64,000 nucleotides of DNA from Kaistella solincola. GTDB taxonomy: Bacteria; Bacteroidota; Bacteroidia; Flavobacteriales; Weeksellaceae. Of the stretch, positions 24,056 through 34,570 are shown piece by piece. The position numbers were made by a program, and so were the translations under genes. How positions within the stretch are numbered: the first letter of the stretch is position 1; every line of letters starts with the position of its first letter. Where the stretch lies: the NCBI RefSeq assembly GCF_000812875.1, contig NZ_JSYK01000003.1:620001-684000 (forward strand), written 5' to 3'. Under the pieces are notes generated by a model. The model was given only the letters and a program-made list of their open reading frames with translations. It was not told where the DNA came from and made no database searches.

Positions 24056-26842
24056 CTATTGCAGCTTTTCCAGCAAATATTTTCCGGTAAAAGATTGCTT
24101 ATTTTTCACCAAATCTTCCGGTGTGCCGGCGAAAACAATTTCACCGCCATATTTTCCGGCTTCCGGGCCGATGTCGATAATATAATCGGCGGTTTTTATA
24201 ATATCCGGCTGATGCTCAATCACAATCACCGAATGTCCGAGTTCTATCAAAGCTTGCAGCGATTTCAGAAGTTTATTGATGTCGTGAAAATGAAGTCCGG
24301 TAGAAGGTTCATCAAATATAAACAGCGTTTTATCCGTCGTTACGCCTTTCACCAAAAACGAAGCTAATTTCACGCGCTGCGCTTCACCGCCGGAAAGGGT
24401 AGAAGAGCTTTGGCCAAGCTGAAGATAACCGAGACCAACTTCCTGCAGAGGTTTTAATTTGGTAACGATTTTATGTTGATCATTATCGGTGAAAAATTCC
24501 AAAGCTTCGTCCACAGTCATGTGCAGCACATCTGAAATATTTTTTTCATCGAATCTGATTTCCAGAATTTCGTTTTTAAAACGCGTGCCATGGCAGGTTT
24601 CACATTCAAGATCGATGTCCGCCATAAACTGCATGGAGACGGTGATTACGCCTTCACCTTTGCATTCTTCGCAACGCCCGCCATCTACATTAAAAGAAAA
24701 ATGTTTTGGCATTAAACCCTGCATTTTTGCGAGTTTTTGCTTCGAAAATAAATCGCGAATGTCGTCGTAAGCTTTTAAATAGGTTACAGGATTCGAGCGC
24801 GACGATTTTCCGATCGGATTTTGGTCGATAAGCTCAATATTTTTAATGAGTTTCGGTGGAAATTCTACTGAGTCATAATCACCTTTTTTACCGCCCATTC
24901 CGAGCTGAATCTGAATGTCGGTGGTCAGAATTTCTTTCATTAAAGTTGATTTTCCGCTGCCCGAAACTCCCGTAATCACCGCCAGACATTCAAGCGGAAT
25001 ATCTACATCAATATTTTTAAGGTTATTTTGGCGTGCACCTTTAATGTGGATCCATTCTTTAGGTTTGCGGCGCTTTTCCGGGACTTTAATCTCCAGTCTA
25101 CCGGTCAGATATTTCGAGGTTAAAGTATCAGCATTTTCAAGCTCCGTAAAATCACCGGCAAATACCAAATCGCCGCCTAAAAACCCGGCTTCAGGTCCGA
25201 TGTCGATGATGTAATCAGCAGCTTTCATCACATCTTCATCATGTTCTACCACAATAACGGTATTTCCCAAATCACGCAGATTTTTCAATACTTCAATTAA
25301 ATTTTCGGTGTCGCGCGAGTGTAAACCAATCGAAGGCTCATCTAAAATATAAATGGAGCCAACAAGCGAACTTCCCAGCGAAGTCGCAAGGTTAATTCTT
25401 TGACTTTCGCCGCCGGACAAGGTGTTTGAAGTTCGGTTGATGGTGAGATATCCCAAACCAACTTTATCTAAAAATTCCAGGCGCGTGGTAATTTCGTACA
25501 GCAGTCTTTTCGCAATTTCCGCGTCATGTTTGTTCAGTTTGATGGACTTCATCAACGGTAAAAATTCATCCAAAGGCAGCTCAATCAATGACTGAATGTT
25601 GTGTCCGTCGATTTTCACCCATTTTGTTTCTTCGCGCATGCGCAAACCTTCACACGTTGGGCAAAGCGTTTTACCTCGATAGCGAGAAATCATAACGCGG
25701 TACTGAATTTTATAGAGATTTTCCTCCAACATTTTAAAAAAACTGTTGATGGACGGAAAACTTCGTGTGTTGTCACCTTTCCAAAGAAAATTTTTCTGCT
25801 CTTTAGTCAGCTGGTGATACGGCTTGTGAACCGGAAAATCTTTCGCGGTTTTAATGAAATTCCGTTTCCATTCGCTCATGCTTTCACCTTTCCAGCAGGC
25901 AACGGCGTCTTCGAAAATGGATAAATTCTTATTCGGAATCACCAAATCTTCATCAATACCGATGACTTTTCCGTAACCTTCGCATTCCGGACACGCGCCG
26001 TAAGGATTATTAAAGCTGAAAAAATGCACGTTTGGCTCCATAAATTCCATTCCGTCGAGCTCGAATTTATTCGAAAATTCGGTAATTTTTCCGGTTTCAA
26101 TGTTTTTCAGCGAGCAATAACCGTGACCTTCGTAAAACGCCATTTGGATGGAATCTGCCAACCTTTGAAGAAAGCTCTCATCATTTTCGTAGCTGAAACG
26201 GTCCAGAACGAGGTGGATTTCCATATCTTTTTCCGGAACGAAACCAAAACTTTCGAGATCTTCAATCCCGGCGACATTTCCATTGACTTCCAATCGTGTA
26301 AAACCCGAAAGTTTCAGCGTATTCACCTGTTCGGCAAATTTTGAAACTTCAAAACGCAATGGTGAACGCAGCAGAAAAGTCTGGTTTTCATTACTTTCGA
26401 TGAAATTAATGACATCGGTAACCGAATCTTTTTTAACCTCATTTCCGGAAACCGGCGAAAAGGTACGTCCGACACGCGCAAAAAGCAATTTCAGATAATC
26501 GTAAACTTCCGTGGAAGTTCCGACCGTAGAGCGCGGATTGCTGGAAATTACTTTTTGCTGGATGGCGATGGATGGCGCCAAACCTTTAATATCATCAACT
26601 TTTGGCTTTTCCAATTTCCCCAAAAACTGGCGCGCGTAAGAGCTTAAACTTTCTACGTAACGGCGCTGTCCTTCGGCGTAAATGGTGTCGAATGCCAGCG
26701 AAGATTTTCCACTTCCCGAAACCCCCGTAATCACGACGAGTTTATTTTTAGGAATCAGAACATCAATGTGTTTCAGATTGTTAAGGTGTGCGTTTTTTAC
26801 GTACAGGAACTTTTTTATATCGATATCTGCAGGTGCAATCAT
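24056..26842 (-). CDS. uvrA: Excinuclease ABC subunit A
   Basis: 928 aa, full length. Two ABC modules: Walker [10 protein letters not shown] near residue 40 and GVSGSGKST in the second half; signatures LSGGESQR and LSGGEAQR; Walker [12 protein letters not shown] and [11 protein letters not shown]. Zinc-binding Cys pairs are visible ([29 protein letters not shown]). UvrA finds bulky DNA damage and loads UvrB. A minus-strand -7 box TAATTTTG (CAAAATTA at 26861-26868) lies 18 bases before the ATG. Confidence 0.97.
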   Translation of the reverse strand: MIAPADIDIKKFLYVKNAHLNNLKHIDVLIPKNKLVVITGVSGSGKSSLAFDTIYAEGQRRYVESLSSYARQFLGKLEKPKVDDIKGLAPSIAIQQKVISSNPRSTVGTSTEVYDYLKLLFARVGRTFSPVSGNEVKKDSVTDVINFIESNENQTFLLRSPLRFEVSKFAEQVNTLKLSGFTRLEVNGNVAGIEDLESFGFVPEKDMEIHLVLDRFSYENDESFLQRLADSIQMAFYEGHGYCSLKNIETGKITEFSNKFELDGMEFMEPNVHFFSFNNPYGACPECEGYGKVIGIDEDLVIPNKNLSIFEDAVACWKGESMSEWKRNFIKTAKDFPVHKPYHQLTKEQKNFLWKGDNTRSFPSINSFFKMLEENLYKIQYRVMISRYRGKTLCPTCEGLRMREETKWVKIDGHNIQSLIELPLDEFLPLMKSIKLNKHDAEIAKRLLYEITTRLEFLDKVGLGYLTINRTSNTLSGGESQRINLATSLGSSLVGSIYILDEPSIGLHSRDTENLIEVLKNLRDLGNTVIVVEHDEDVMKAADYIIDIGPEAGFLGGDLVFAGDFTELENADTLTSKYLTGRLEIKVPEKRRKPKEWIHIKGARQNNLKNIDVDIPLECLAVITGVSGSGKSTLMKEILTTDIQIQLGMGGKKGDYDSVEFPPKLIKNIELIDQNPIGKSSRSNPVTYLKAYDDIRDLFSKQKLAKMQGLMPKHFSFNVDGGRCEECKGEGVITVSMQFMADIDLECETCHGTRFKNEILEIRFDEKNISDVLHMTVDEALEFFTDNDQHKIVTKLKPLQEVGLGYLQLGQSSSTLSGGEAQRVKLASFLVKGVTTDKTLFIFDEPSTGLHFHDINKLLKSLQALIELGHSVIVIEHQPDIIKTADYIIDIGPEAGKYGGEIVFAGTPEDLVKNKQSFTGKYLLEKLQ

Positions 26843-26860
26843 GTGTTCAATTAAAGCTTA

Positions 26861-26868
26861 CAAAATTA
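26861..26868 (-). promoter_or_regulatory. -7 box of uvrA
   Basis: TAATTTTG on the minus strand, matching TAnnTTTG, close to the start codon. No copy of the dinB operator core is seen here. Confidence 0.5.
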
Positions 26869-26956
26869 CGGATTTTTTGAGAGAAATATTCTGCGGCAAA
26901 TTTGGAGTTTAAATATATTTTCGCAATCTTTGTTAGACAAATAAAGTAATAATCTC

Positions 26957-27007
26957 ATGAGAAAAATTCTGAATGATTTGATTACACATTTGATGAAAAA
27001 AAGGTAA
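26957..27007 (+). CDS. Possible 16-residue peptide gene with its own terminator
   Basis: An ATG opens a 16-residue frame, MRKILNDLITHLMKKR, basic at both ends with hydrophobic residues at i/i+3/i+4 spacing, so an amphipathic helix is possible. A terminator follows 17 bases later. It sits alone in the 386-base gap between uvrA and the TonB receptor gene. It may be a small toxin-like peptide, a small RNA or chance. Confidence 0.25.
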   Translation: MRKILNDLITHLMKKR

Positions 27008-27020
27008 AGGTTAAAAAAGG

Positions 27021-27056
27021 AAAAAATGCAATGCAGGCGCGTTGCATTTTTTTTGG
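27021..27056 (+). terminator. Terminator in the uvrA-receptor gap
   Basis: AAAATGCAA / TTGCATTTT stem with a GC-rich 10-base loop and T8. Its presence without a known upstream plus-strand gene argues for a short transcript. Confidence 0.75.
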
Positions 27057-27102
27057 CTGCAAATTGCCCAATTTTCTGAAATTGAAATTAATCTAAAAAT
27101 AG

Positions 27103-27134
27103 TTGTTTTATTGTCATATTCTTAAATATATTTG
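27103..27134 (+). promoter_or_regulatory. Promoter of the TonB receptor gene
   Basis: TTG at 27103-27105 and TATATTTG at 27127-27134; leaves a ~90-base leader before the ATG at 27229. No known riboswitch was recognised in that leader. Confidence 0.5.
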
Positions 27135-27228
27135 CCGTCGAAAATTATAAAAAGCAGCATTATTAAAGATAATATGGATTTTTATAAAATTAAAAAATTT
27201 GCATAAATAACGGCAAAAAAATTTCTAT

Positions 27229-29037
27229 ATGAAAAAAATAACACCAACTGTTTTAGCCTTTTTTACCGTTTTTGGAATATCAGCACAGGAAAAAGAAAGC
27301 AAAATTGAACAAGTTACCGTGCAGGGAAAATTTCTGGAGCTTCCGGTGCAGAAGGTGAATGAAAACATCACCGTAATTTTAAAAGCTGAAATCAGCGCGT
27401 CGCCCGCAAAAAGCGTGGAAGAACTATTAGCTACAGTTACCGGTTTTGATATCCGCCGCCGTGGTGGAAATGGTGTGCAGGCTGATGTTTCGCTGCGCGG
27501 AAGCAGTTTTGAGCAGGTTTTGATTTTGGTGAATGGAATCAGGATTAATGATTCGCAGACCGGTCATAATTCCATGAGTTTGCCCTTTGATATTTCCGCT
27601 GTTGACAAAATTGAAGTCATAAAAGGTCCGGCAGCACGGCGTTTTGGTCAGAATGCTTATGCAGGCGTCATTAATATTATTACAAAACCCAGCTCCGAAG
27701 ATGTGGTAAATATTTCCGGGAGCGGCGGCGATTTCGAAACGTACAGTTTAGGACTGGGCGCGCAGTTCGGGAACGAAAAATTTTCGAATCTTTTTCAGGC
27801 AAATACTTCGTCTTCCGAAGGTTACCGTCATAACACCGATTATAAAATTAACCAGCTTTTTTACCAGAATCAATACCAAATCTCGAACGGAAAACTGAAA
27901 TTTCAAGCGGGATTTCAGGAGAAAAAGTTCGGTGCTAATGGCTTTTATGCGTCACCTGCTGCGACCGAACAATATGAAGAAACTCAGGCTTCTTTGGTAA
28001 GTTTTGGTGTGGAGAAAAAGTACGAGCGCTTTAATTTAAATTCAAATTTATACTGGCGCAGAGGGCAGGATCTATATCTGTTCAACCGTGCAAAACCGGA
28101 GATTTACCGCAATATGCACGTCGGAAATAATGTTGGTGCAGAAGTTAACGGCAGTTTTACTTCAACTTTAGGTACAACTGGTGTGGGCGTGGAATTGCGG
28201 AAGGAATTTTTATCAAGTAATAATCTAGGGGACCGTGAAAGGTTTTTAACACAGGTTTTCTTTGAACATCACTTTTCGTTATTTCAGGAAAAAATGCAGA
28301 TTTCACCGGGAATTTCCTGGGCGAATTATGCTGGCGTCGGCGATTTTTTCTATCCAGGTCTGGATGTCGGATTTGACATTGATGAAAACAACAAAATCTA
28401 CGGAAATATCGCCAAAGTTAACCGCATCCCAACTTTCACTGATTTGTATTACGTAAGCAAAACCGAGAAAGGAAATCCGGATTTAAAACCTGAAAATGCG
28501 CTTTCCACTGAAATCGGTTACCGTTATCAGAAGAAAAATTTTCTGGGCAAGATGAGCCTTTTTTCGCGAAATTCTGAAAACTCCATCGATTGGATAAAAG
28601 AAAGTGCTGATGATATTTGGCGCGCGGAAAACATCGGAGCGATTAATACCAAAGGTTTTGAAGTTGAAATTAATCACCGTTTTGAAGGTGTTTTCGCCGG
28701 TTATTCGTTGGGTTACACGTACATCGACAGCGAGCTGAAAAATCCACAGAATTTAATTTCGCGTTATGTTTTGGAAAATTTAAAACATCAATTTGTAGCA
28801 AAACTGGAAAACCGGGTCTTAAAAAATTTTACAAATCAGCTAGTTTACCGCTATAACGAAAGGGTGACGACCGGAAGTTATCAGCTGCTTGATGAGAAAT
28901 TCAGTTATGATTTTAAAAATTTAAACCTGTATATTTTAATTAATAATATCACAAATACCAGATATACCGAGACTTTTGGTGTGCCGATGCCGGGCCGCTG
29001 GTTTCATGTTGGTTTCACGTATAAATTAGCACTTTAG
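27229..29037 (+). CDS. TonB-dependent outer-membrane receptor, BtuB-like size
   Basis: 602 aa. Signal peptide to about residue 19 (FGISAQ). A TonB-box-like stretch (IEQVTVQGK) leads into the plug (SVEELLATVTGFDIRRRGG, VSLRGSSFEQVLILVNGIRIND, VDKIEVIKGPAARRFGQNA), followed by a beta barrel ending GRWFHVGFTYKLAL. It lacks the carboxypeptidase-like domain of SusC receptors. Likely ligand is a metal chelate, heme or cobalamin; not decidable here. DUF2490 gene follows after 44 bases. Confidence 0.9.
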   Translation: MKKITPTVLAFFTVFGISAQEKESKIEQVTVQGKFLELPVQKVNENITVILKAEISASPAKSVEELLATVTGFDIRRRGGNGVQADVSLRGSSFEQVLILVNGIRINDSQTGHNSMSLPFDISAVDKIEVIKGPAARRFGQNAYAGVINIITKPSSEDVVNISGSGGDFETYSLGLGAQFGNEKFSNLFQANTSSSEGYRHNTDYKINQLFYQNQYQISNGKLKFQAGFQEKKFGANGFYASPAATEQYEETQASLVSFGVEKKYERFNLNSNLYWRRGQDLYLFNRAKPEIYRNMHVGNNVGAEVNGSFTSTLGTTGVGVELRKEFLSSNNLGDRERFLTQVFFEHHFSLFQEKMQISPGISWANYAGVGDFFYPGLDVGFDIDENNKIYGNIAKVNRIPTFTDLYYVSKTEKGNPDLKPENALSTEIGYRYQKKNFLGKMSLFSRNSENSIDWIKESADDIWRAENIGAINTKGFEVEINHRFEGVFAGYSLGYTYIDSELKNPQNLISRYVLENLKHQFVAKLENRVLKNFTNQLVYRYNERVTTGSYQLLDEKFSYDFKNLNLYILINNITNTRYTETFGVPMPGRWFHVGFTYKLAL

Positions 29038-29081
29038 ATAAAAGCAAAAAAAATGCTAATTTTACAGGTAAAATTTACTGA

Positions 29082-29798
29082 ATGTCAAAACGAGTTCTTT
29101 TTTTACTCAGTTTCTTAATATTTCTCAGTGTTTCTGCCCAGAAAGAACATATTTCGAGCTTTAACGTTATTACCATTGACTATAAAATCAATGATAAATG
29201 GTATTCGTATGTTGAAGGTCAGCTTCGCGGTATCGAAGATTTTTCTTATCCGGACTATTACGAGCTGAAAGGTGGAGTAGGTTATAAAATCACGCCGAAC
29301 AACAAATTTTTGGTGGGAATTGGGCGCTACGGCAATTACACAAACCGTTCTTTTGTGAAGGAAGAATTCCGCATTTGGCTGCAGGATATTCAGGATTTGC
29401 ATTCTGGAAGATTTAAATTTGAAAATCGCGTAAGAGCAGAAAAAAGCTGGTTTTATGAACCAAAAAAAGATGCGACTTCGGACCGGATCCGGCTGCGTTA
29501 CCGCCTGAATATTTCGGCGCCGCTGAACAGCAAAACTGTAGAACCGGGAACCATTTCCGCCAATGTTTACGATGAAGTTTTCTTCATACCGGCTGATGAA
29601 GTTTGGTTTGCACGGAACCGCGTTTTCAGTGGTTTGAGTTACCAGATTGATGACGTTTTTGCGTTGTCTGGCGGCTACCTTTGGCAAAGAGAATTTTCAT
29701 CAAAAGGCAATAGAAATCTGCACTTTCTCTACCTCGCCTTATCGGTAGATATCGATCCATCAACCTGGAAAAAAAATGATTTGCAAACCGCAGATTAA
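29082..29798 (+). CDS. DUF2490-family protein
   Basis: 238 aa with a signal peptide ending VSAQ. The mature part is beta-rich with alternating aromatic residues (WYSYVEGQLRG, GGVGYKITPNN, RIRLRYRLNIS) and reads like a small outer-membrane barrel, as DUF2490 proteins do. Function unknown. It is 44 bases behind the receptor gene, so probably in one operon. Confidence 0.8.
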   Translation: MSKRVLFLLSFLIFLSVSAQKEHISSFNVITIDYKINDKWYSYVEGQLRGIEDFSYPDYYELKGGVGYKITPNNKFLVGIGRYGNYTNRSFVKEEFRIWLQDIQDLHSGRFKFENRVRAEKSWFYEPKKDATSDRIRLRYRLNISAPLNSKTVEPGTISANVYDEVFFIPADEVWFARNRVFSGLSYQIDDVFALSGGYLWQREFSSKGNRNLHFLYLALSVDIDPSTWKKNDLQTAD

Positions 29799-29867
29799 TG
29801 TTAGTATCTTTTTAGGACTTCAACTTTTTAGGCGCCGTAATGTTGCATTTTTTCGGGGTTTATTTTA

Positions 29868-29875
29868 TATATTTG
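29868..29875 (+). promoter_or_regulatory. -7 box (TATATTTG) of dnaN
   Basis: Exact TAnnTTTG match 24 bases before the ATG at 29900. Confidence 0.6.
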
Positions 29876-29899
29876 TGAAATTAATAATAATTGAGTTTT

Positions 29900-31030
29900 A
29901 TGAAATTTATTGTTTCCAGTAGTGAATTGCAAAAAGCCTTGCAAACCGTAAGCGGCGTTATTTCGAACTCGCAGTCGCGGCCTATTCTTGAGAACTTTTT
30001 ATTTGAAATCGAAAAAGATGTTCTTAAAGTTACGGCTTCGGACGGAGAGACAACTTTGATAACTTCACTTGATGTAAAATCTGACGCGGAAGGAAAAATT
30101 GCCGTTCCAGCCAAGATTTTTCAGGAATTTGTAAAAACCTACGGGGAACAGCCACTTACACTTTCGATTAAAGATTCGGAAGACGGAAACGGAAAATTGC
30201 TCGAAATTTTAGACGAAAAAGATAATTTCGCGGTAGCGCTGGACCACGCTGAAGATTATCCAGAAATTCCGGAATTTGATGCTTCACAGAAAGTGACGAT
30301 TTCTGCAGGAATTTTATCCGAAGCTTTAAGCAACACATTGTTCGCAACAAGTAATGATTCTCTGCGTCCGGTAATGACAGGCGTACTTTTCCAGTTTAAA
30401 GAAGATGAAACCAATTTTGTTTCTACAGATTCTCACCGTTTGGTGGTTTATAAAAGAACCGATTTAATCAACGCGGAGCCGGTAGAATTCATTATGCCGA
30501 AAAAACCGCTGTCGATTTTCAAAAGCATTCTGGCGTCTTCCAGCGAAGATGTTGCGATTGAATTTAATGAAAATATGGCAAAATTCACTTTCGGAAATAA
30601 TATCTGGATTTGCCGTCTAATCGATGGAAAATACCCGAATTATTCTGCGGTAATTCCGAAAGAAAATCCGAATGTTTTAACCATCAACCGTAATTTATTA
30701 TTAAGCTCAATCAGAAGAGCTTCGATTATGTCGAATAAATCTACGAATCAGGTTCGTTTCAAACTTTCCGGAAATATTCTGCACCTTCATGCAGAGGACA
30801 CCGAATTTGCGAACAAAGCAGATATGCAGATTCCGTGTGATTACAATGGTGAAGATATTAATATCGGTTTTAGCTCGAAATTTTTGACCGAAATGTTGTC
30901 GGTTTTATCTGCAGACGACATTACCATGAAAATGTCGCAGCCGAACCGCCCGGGAATTATCGAACCGGTAGACGGTCTGGAAGACGAAGAAAAAATCCTG
31001 ATGCTTTCCATGCCTGTCATTGGAATGTAA
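29900..31030 (+). CDS. dnaN: DNA polymerase III sliding clamp (beta)
   Basis: 376 aa with the three-fold clamp architecture. Conserved stretches: MKFIVSSSELQKALQ, VISNSQSRPILENFL, ATSNDSLRPVMTGVLF, STDSHRLVVYKR and a C-terminal LMLSMPVIGM. It tethers polymerases to DNA, including the dinB product above through its clamp motif. ATG at 29900 is used; a TTG nine bases earlier is not needed. Not next to dnaA. Confidence 0.97.
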   Translation: MKFIVSSSELQKALQTVSGVISNSQSRPILENFLFEIEKDVLKVTASDGETTLITSLDVKSDAEGKIAVPAKIFQEFVKTYGEQPLTLSIKDSEDGNGKLLEILDEKDNFAVALDHAEDYPEIPEFDASQKVTISAGILSEALSNTLFATSNDSLRPVMTGVLFQFKEDETNFVSTDSHRLVVYKRTDLINAEPVEFIMPKKPLSIFKSILASSSEDVAIEFNENMAKFTFGNNIWICRLIDGKYPNYSAVIPKENPNVLTINRNLLLSSIRRASIMSNKSTNQVRFKLSGNILHLHAEDTEFANKADMQIPCDYNGEDINIGFSSKFLTEMLSVLSADDITMKMSQPNRPGIIEPVDGLEDEEKILMLSMPVIGM

Positions 31031-31062
31031 AATTTACAAATCAATATTTTTAAAATATACCG

Positions 31063-31098
31063 ATTGAGATTCAATATTTTTGAATCTCAATTTTTTTT
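31063..31098 (+). terminator. Terminator of dnaN
   Basis: Stem ATTGAGATTCA / TGAATCTCAAT, 7-base loop, T9. Confidence 0.92.
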
Positions 31099-31184
31099 TA
31101 ACCTTCAGAATCACGATATTTGCCACTTTCTTATTTCAAAATTTTAGTTGAAATCTGAATTATAATTTACAATTTACAACAGCA

Positions 31185-33584
31185 ATGAAAATCTCTAATA
31201 ACTGGCTTAAAGACTATATTTCTACGGATCTGAAAACCGAAAAAATTGGTGAATATCTTACCGACATCGGTTTGGAAGTGGAAGGAATTGAACAGTTCGA
31301 GTCTGTAAAAGGCAGTTTGCAAGGTATTGTCGTTGGCAAAGTTTTAACCTGCGAAAAGCATCCGAATGCTGATAAATTAAAGGTAACTACTGTTGACATC
31401 GGTTCTGGAACACCGTTGCATATCGTGTGTGGCGCACCGAATGTTGCTGCCGGACAAACCGTTCCAGTTGCCACCGTTGGAACTACAATTTACAAAGGCG
31501 GTGAAAAACTGGTGATGAAAGAAGCCAAAATCCGTGGTGAAAAATCTCAGGGAATGATCTGTGCTGAAGACGAGTTGGGTTTAAGCGACGATCATGGCGG
31601 AATTATGATTTTGGATGAAACAAAATATGAAATCGGAAAAAATTTCGCTGATTATTTTGAACTGAATAATGACGCGGTGTACGAAATCGGGCTTACCCCA
31701 AACAGAACCGACGCGATGTCGCATTACGGAGTTGCGCGTGATCTGAACGCTTATTTATCTACACATCAGATAGCTTCTGATTTCCATAAAGTTGCTGAAA
31801 AACCTTTGGTAAGCGAAGGAAATCATTCCTTTAAAATTGAAATAGAAAATACCGATTTAGCACCGAAATATTTAGGTGCAATCATCGAAAATGTGAAAGT
31901 TGAGACTTCACCGGATTGGTTGAAAACGCGTTTGCAGGCGATTGGTTTAAGCCCGATTAATAATATCGTGGACATCACCAATTATATTCTGCATTCCTTC
32001 GGGCAGCCGTTACACGCTTTCGATGCTGATAAAATCAGCGGAAAAAAGGTAAAAGTTGGTGTAAGCGCGGCAGGTACAAAATTCACAACTTTAGATGGAG
32101 TGGAGCGCATGCTGAACGGCACCGAAATTATGATTAAAGACGGAAAAGATACACCAATGTGTCTTGCCGGAGTTTTTGGTGGCGCCACGTCTGGCGTTTC
32201 AGATTCTACGAAAACCATTTTTCTGGAAAGTGCTTATTTTAATCCGGTTGGCGTTCGGAAAGGTGCAAAATTTCATGCGCTGAATACCGATGCGTCATTC
32301 CGCTTTGAACGAGGCGTAGATCCCAATATGACCAAAATTGCTTTATCGCATGCGGTGAAACTCCTTGAAGAAATTGCGGGCGGAAAACTGGTTGGTGAAA
32401 TTTTGGAAAATTATCCAGCAAAAATTGAAGATCATTATATCATTCTAAGATTTTCAAAAATTGAGCAAATTCTCGGTATAAAAATCCATAAAGAAAAAAT
32501 TAAAGAAATTTTAAAAGCTTTGGATATCGTTGTTTTAAACGAAATTCAAAACGGGCTGGAAATTTCTGTGCCGCCGTACCGCGCTGATGTTACGCGTGAA
32601 ATTGATGTGATTGAAGAAATCATGCGGATTTACGGTTATAACAAAATAGATTTTCCACAAAAACTGTCATTTACGCCGGTAAAATTAAGCTTTAACGACC
32701 AGGATGCATTGGAAAATTCCTGGGCTCGCACTTTGCAAAGCAACGGTTTTTACGAAGCGATGAACAATTCCCTCACTTCGGTGAAAGATGAAACCAACGC
32801 GGTGAAAATTTTAAATCCTTTAAGCAGCGATTTACAGTTTATGCGAAAATCTTTGCTGGAAGGTCTTTTGCAGAACGCGGATTACAATATCAAAAGGAAA
32901 AATCCGAACATTAAGTTTTTCGAACTCGGAAAAGTTTACCACAAAACTGAGAAATATGAAGAGCGCAAGCAGCTTGCGATTTTAGTTTCCGGCAGAAATG
33001 CGTCTGAAAACTGGCTTCAGCCAAAATCAGCGACAGATTTTTACCATTTAAAATCTTATGTGAAAATTTTGCTGGATTCGCTGCCGGTAGAACTTGAGGA
33101 AAAAGTTCTGGAAGATTCTCGATTTTCCGATGCTGTTGAATTGTCTGTGGGCGGTAAAACTTTAGCACGATTAGGTAAAGTTTCACCAGTATTGCTTAAA
33201 GATGCGGACATCGATCAGGAATGTTTTTACGCAGAAATCGAGCTTGAATTAAGTCAGCAACTTCGCGCAAAAACCAATCTGAAATTCAAGGACATTCCTA
33301 AATTTAATAAAACGCGGAAAGATTTGGCTTTGTTGGTTGATAAAAATATTTCTTACGCTGATCTGTATAAATCCGCGCGGAAAAATCCATCAAAATATCT
33401 AAAAAACATCAATCTTTTTGATGTGTACGAAGGCAAAAATTTACCGGAAGGTAAAAAATCTTACGCGATGAGTTTTGAATTGCTGAATGAAGAAAAAACC
33501 CTCGAAGACAAGGATATTTCTGAAGTGATGAATTCTTTAATTAAAACTTTCAAAAAAGAATTTGCCGCCGAACTTCGTTCTTAA
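31185..33584 (+). CDS. pheT: Phenylalanine-tRNA ligase beta subunit
   Basis: 799 aa, full length. Order: N-terminal segment, tRNA-binding EMAP-like domain (VVGKVLTCEKHPNADKLKV, residues ~45-150), B3/B4 editing domain, B5 (APKYLGA... to RPPYRAD-like VPPYRADVTREID), core fold and C-terminal ferredoxin-like anticodon-binding domain (FPKFNKTRKDLALLVD-like). Needs PheS, not in the window. A terminator ends it. Confidence 0.97.
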   Translation: MKISNNWLKDYISTDLKTEKIGEYLTDIGLEVEGIEQFESVKGSLQGIVVGKVLTCEKHPNADKLKVTTVDIGSGTPLHIVCGAPNVAAGQTVPVATVGTTIYKGGEKLVMKEAKIRGEKSQGMICAEDELGLSDDHGGIMILDETKYEIGKNFADYFELNNDAVYEIGLTPNRTDAMSHYGVARDLNAYLSTHQIASDFHKVAEKPLVSEGNHSFKIEIENTDLAPKYLGAIIENVKVETSPDWLKTRLQAIGLSPINNIVDITNYILHSFGQPLHAFDADKISGKKVKVGVSAAGTKFTTLDGVERMLNGTEIMIKDGKDTPMCLAGVFGGATSGVSDSTKTIFLESAYFNPVGVRKGAKFHALNTDASFRFERGVDPNMTKIALSHAVKLLEEIAGGKLVGEILENYPAKIEDHYIILRFSKIEQILGIKIHKEKIKEILKALDIVVLNEIQNGLEISVPPYRADVTREIDVIEEIMRIYGYNKIDFPQKLSFTPVKLSFNDQDALENSWARTLQSNGFYEAMNNSLTSVKDETNAVKILNPLSSDLQFMRKSLLEGLLQNADYNIKRKNPNIKFFELGKVYHKTEKYEERKQLAILVSGRNASENWLQPKSATDFYHLKSYVKILLDSLPVELEEKVLEDSRFSDAVELSVGGKTLARLGKVSPVLLKDADIDQECFYAEIELELSQQLRAKTNLKFKDIPKFNKTRKDLALLVDKNISYADLYKSARKNPSKYLKNINLFDVYEGKNLPEGKKSYAMSFELLNEEKTLEDKDISEVMNSLIKTFKKEFAAELRS

Positions 33585-33600
33585 TTCAAATTTAAAATCT

Positions 33601-33629
33601 AAAGCATCTTTCACTAGGATGCTTTTTTT
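33601..33629 (+). terminator. Terminator of pheT
   Basis: AAAGCATC / GATGCTTT stem, 9-base loop, T-tract. Confidence 0.9.
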
Positions 33630-33675
33630 GTTGCATTAAAAGCCGTCGTTCTCGCTCACTTCAAGATTATTTGCT

Positions 33676-33683
33676 TAAATTTG
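33676..33683 (+). promoter_or_regulatory. -7 box (TAAATTTG) of the META-domain gene
   Basis: TAnnTTTG match 18 bases before the ATG at 33702. Confidence 0.5.
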
Positions 33684-33701
33684 ACTTACAAAATTTACAC
33701 A

Positions 33702-34142
33702 ATGAAAGCATTTCAAAATTTCTCCGCTTTTCAGGTTGTCCGCAATATTTCGCTGGCGGTTGCATTTTCAGCAACAGTTGCGTCCTGTACAACAATGTCT
33801 TCTTCAAGATCGAAAGTCGGGACTTCACAGGCTAATATTACCAATACAAAATGGACGTTGGCTGATGACGTAAAAGGTAAAAAACCGACATTGAATATAG
33901 AATCAGGAAGAATTACCGGAAATGGCGGCTGTAACAGCTATTTCGGAGATTTGATGCTGGATCCGACGGTTGGAAATTTTTCTACCAAAAATATCGGTTC
34001 CACCAAAATGGCGTGCGAAAATATGAGCGTTGAAAGCAACTTTTTCAGCATGTTGGGCGAGACCACAAAGTATGTGGTGAACGGAAATACGCTGGAACTG
34101 TATAAAGATAATCTGCTGCTTTTAAAATTTACAAAGCAGTAA
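33702..34142 (+). CDS. META/HslJ-domain lipoprotein
   Basis: 146 aa. The leader ends in a lipobox-like VASC (Cys near residue 29). The mature part is one META domain: TKWTLADDVKGKKPTLNIE, ITGNGGCNSYFGD, STKMACENMSVESNFFSML, then LELYKDNLLLLKF. HslJ-type proteins are envelope stress or heat-shock related in other bacteria; the role here is unknown. Start set at the ATG after the -7 box. Confidence 0.88.
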   Translation: MKAFQNFSAFQVVRNISLAVAFSATVASCTTMSSSRSKVGTSQANITNTKWTLADDVKGKKPTLNIESGRITGNGGCNSYFGDLMLDPTVGNFSTKNIGSTKMACENMSVESNFFSMLGETTKYVVNGNTLELYKDNLLLLKFTKQ

Positions 34143-34176
34143 ATTTTTAAAAAAAAAAGGCAATATAACGGCAAAA

Positions 34177-34208
34177 AAAAAGGAACTCAAATGAGTTCCT
34201 TTTTTTTA
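34177..34208. terminator. Bidirectional terminator
   Basis: AGGAACTC / GAGTTCCT stem with an AAAT loop, A8 on the left and T8 on the right, between convergent genes. Confidence 0.9.
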
Positions 34209-34451
34209 TTCTTCGTCTTCTTCTTCTTCATCATATTTCGCGAGCTCTTCGTCGCACCATTTGAAGGCAGCTTCTACAACCTTGGTTGCTTCATCAGCTA
34301 CGGTTTCTTCGTCGTCACCGTCCAGGTCATCGAACCATTCAACTTCTTCTTCCTCAACATTCAATACAAATCTTGGATACTCCGTGTGTACCACAAATAA
34401 ATCTTCAGGAAAATCTGAATTGTCTGCTAATAAAAATTTTGGTAATTTCAT
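34206..34451 (-). CDS. Small very acidic protein of unknown function
   Basis: 81 aa. Starts KLPKFLLADNSDFPEDLFVVHTEYPRFVLN, then a Glu/Asp-rich stretch (EEEEVEWFDDLDGDDEE), a helix (ADEATKVVEAAFKWCDEELAKYD) and a Glu/Asp tail. No signal peptide, so cytosolic. I believe similar short proteins occur widely in flavobacteria but know no function. Start set at the second Met because the first nine residues do not look conserved. Confidence 0.75.
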   Translation of the reverse strand: MKLPKFLLADNSDFPEDLFVVHTEYPRFVLNVEEEEVEWFDDLDGDDEETVADEATKVVEAAFKWCDEELAKYDEEEEDEE

Positions 34452-34570
34452 TTTTCTTATGTTTAAAAACTGGTTCAAAGGTAATCATTTTAATTGAAAA
34501 CATTTTCGCGGAATTTTCGAAAAATTGCCCCGATTAACGCCCAAAAAATGACTGGTAAAATTTGTCTTTC

